This document shows, one piece after another, positions 34,254 through 34,793 of a DNA stretch of 34,793 nucleotides (within the stretch, counting starts at the first letter, position 1; every line of letters starts with the position of its first letter). The DNA comes from a virus: positions 1-34,793 of the IMG/VR virus record IMGVR_UViG_3300042402_001841. One strand, written 5' to 3'. The notes under the pieces are model-generated. The model was not told the origin of the DNA. It made no database searches and saw only the letters and a program-made list of their open reading frames with translations. The position numbers were made by a program, and so were the translations under genes.

Positions 34254-34331
34254 TGGCTGTCCTAAGAGGACTCGAACCTCTCTCCATCCTGGTTAACAGC
34301 CAGGTGCCGTCACCTGGACGACTCTAGGACA
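34254..34331 (-). tRNA. tRNA-Asn(GUU), second gene
   Basis: Acceptor TGTCCTA/TAGGACA, discriminator G, anticodon stem CCTGG/CCAGG with loop CTGTTAA, encoded CCA. Not a recent copy of the Asn gene at 22940. Confidence 0.93.
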
Positions 34332-34337
34332 AAATTG

Positions 34338-34458
34338 CACCGAGCACTATCGCAGTTCGGCAGCGGATGGTTATTTAGACGTTTCCCATTGATCCTGCAG
34401 GATAGGAAAGAATCATTCGCCATCACCCTAGTTTGTTTCAACGTCAAAGGGCACGTTT
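34338..34458 (-). other. Unassigned 120-nt spacer between tRNA-Lys and tRNA-Asn
   Basis: Holds a palindromic ATCCTGCAGGAT, a GACGTT/AACGTC complement and a weak boxA-like TGCCCTTTGACG. No tRNA or gene is seen. It may be another structured RNA. Confidence 0.3.
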
Positions 34459-34534
34459 TGGTGTACCGGATGGGAATCGAACCCATGTTGTCGCGGATTA
34501 AGAGCCCGCCGCTAAGCCTCTCAGCTACCGGTGC
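34459..34534 (-). tRNA. tRNA-Lys(CUU)
   Basis: Acceptor GCACCGG/CCGGTAC (one mismatch), anticodon stem GCGGG/TCCGC with loop CTCTTAA, T loop TTCGATT, encoded CCA. Confidence 0.9.
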
Positions 34535-34535
34535 A

Positions 34536-34688
34536 TTATTGATAATTGGCTTTGATTTCAAAGTGGATTGGATTTTTGTTACTACCTGACATCAAACGAG
34601 CAACTTCGATTTTATGTCGAAACGCAGGGTCTTCCATAAGAATTTCAATAATTGCTTCTAGTTTTGCCAATCTTTCTTCTACAGTCAT
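34536..34688 (-). CDS. Small helical hypothetical protein
   Basis: A 50-residue protein (MTVEERLAKLEAIIEILMED, then PAFRHKIEVARLMSG), likely two helices. Its start overlaps the upstream hydrolase stop (ATGA) and its stop is 2 nt from tRNA-Lys. Function unknown. Confidence 0.65.
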   Translation of the reverse strand: MTVEERLAKLEAIIEILMEDPAFRHKIEVARLMSGSNKNPIHFEIKANYQ

Positions 34689-34793
34689 TTAAATACCTTT
34701 GCTAGTGCTTCATAGCTTTTTGTAGTAGGGTGAACACCATCTTTGCTTAACGGCAGTTGTCTAATATCAGCAACTTTATCGTTATGAATACTT
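34685..34793 (-). CDS. C-terminus of an SGNH/GDSL-type hydrolase (cut by window edge)
   Basis: The last 35 residues of a protein, including LPLSKDGVHPTTKSYEALA. The DGVHP motif is the catalytic Asp-x-x-His block V of SGNH esterases, which remove acyl groups from sugars or lipids. The rest lies beyond the right edge. Confidence 0.7.
   Translation of the reverse strand, partial: SIHNDKVADIRQLPLSKDGVHPTTKSYEALAKVFK

Overview
The window reads as part of the genome of a large tailed phage of the T4-like (marine myovirus) group. Near the left edge, on the minus strand, is the T4 replication/late-transcription block: gp33, gp59 (helicase loader), gp32 (ssDNA-binding protein), a conserved small protein and the first codons of what may be uvsX. 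Near the right is the type II topoisomerase pair gp39-gp52. Nearly all genes are on the minus strand; only one two-gene membrane-protein operon (18784-19489) is on plus. T4-style late promoters (TATAAATA or GATAAATA) and sigma70-type promoters (TTGACA, 16-18 nt, TATAAT-like) are both visible. There are no photosystem genes. The permuted, alphaproteobacterial-style tmRNA and an rrn-like boxA suggest a marine alphaproteobacterial or similar host rather than a cyanobacterium; this is inference.

Layout. 1-2390: replication and late-transcription core. 2513-3946: small protein, heme oxygenase and a ferredoxin-dependent bilin reductase, i.e. a heme-to-bilin pathway behind a late-type promoter. 3984-11899: a long accessory cassette transcribed leftward from an exact late promoter at 11920. 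It holds two single-span membrane proteins, CsgF, CsgG, a curlin-repeat protein, a secreted FecR-domain protein, a larger curlin-repeat/discoidin protein, a small barrel-like protein, a small charged protein and a CHASE2 receptor with a class III nucleotide cyclase domain. This looks like a phage-borne curli fibre export system next to a bacterial-type FecR/CHASE2-cyclase sensory module.

11982-14839: small outer-membrane barrel protein; a circularly permuted (two-piece) tmRNA gene whose intervening segment carries an HNH endonuclease; KDO-8-phosphate synthase (kdsA), a cupin and a glycine-zipper outer-membrane protein. 14888-17824: RNase H-like protein, conserved small protein, short-chain dehydrogenase, radical SAM/SPASM enzyme and a glycosyltransferase-like protein. 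These are plausibly a surface-sugar modification set.

17841-34534: 31 canonical tRNA genes, all minus strand and all with encoded CCA, in several arrays broken up by small genes. They cover 19 amino acids (no canonical tRNA-Cys) and include one with a CUA (amber) anticodon. Between them lie non-tRNA structured elements: a candidate circularly permuted tRNA, two near-identical 64-nt stem elements with a variable loop, several RNAs closed by long stems, a leader-peptide/hairpin/terminator arrangement and a boxA site. Genes among the arrays encode AdoMet decarboxylase, two methyltransferases, a GIY-YIG endonuclease beside a truncated tRNA, two HExxH metallopeptidase-like proteins, topoisomerase subunits, a HAD phosphatase and many small conserved hypotheticals. 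The right end holds the C-terminus of an SGNH-type hydrolase.

Most striking are the RNA genes (permuted tmRNA with an endonuclease in its spacer, a second permuted tRNA-like gene, twin 64-nt elements) and the combined curli/FecR/CHASE2-cyclase and heme-to-bilin cargo.
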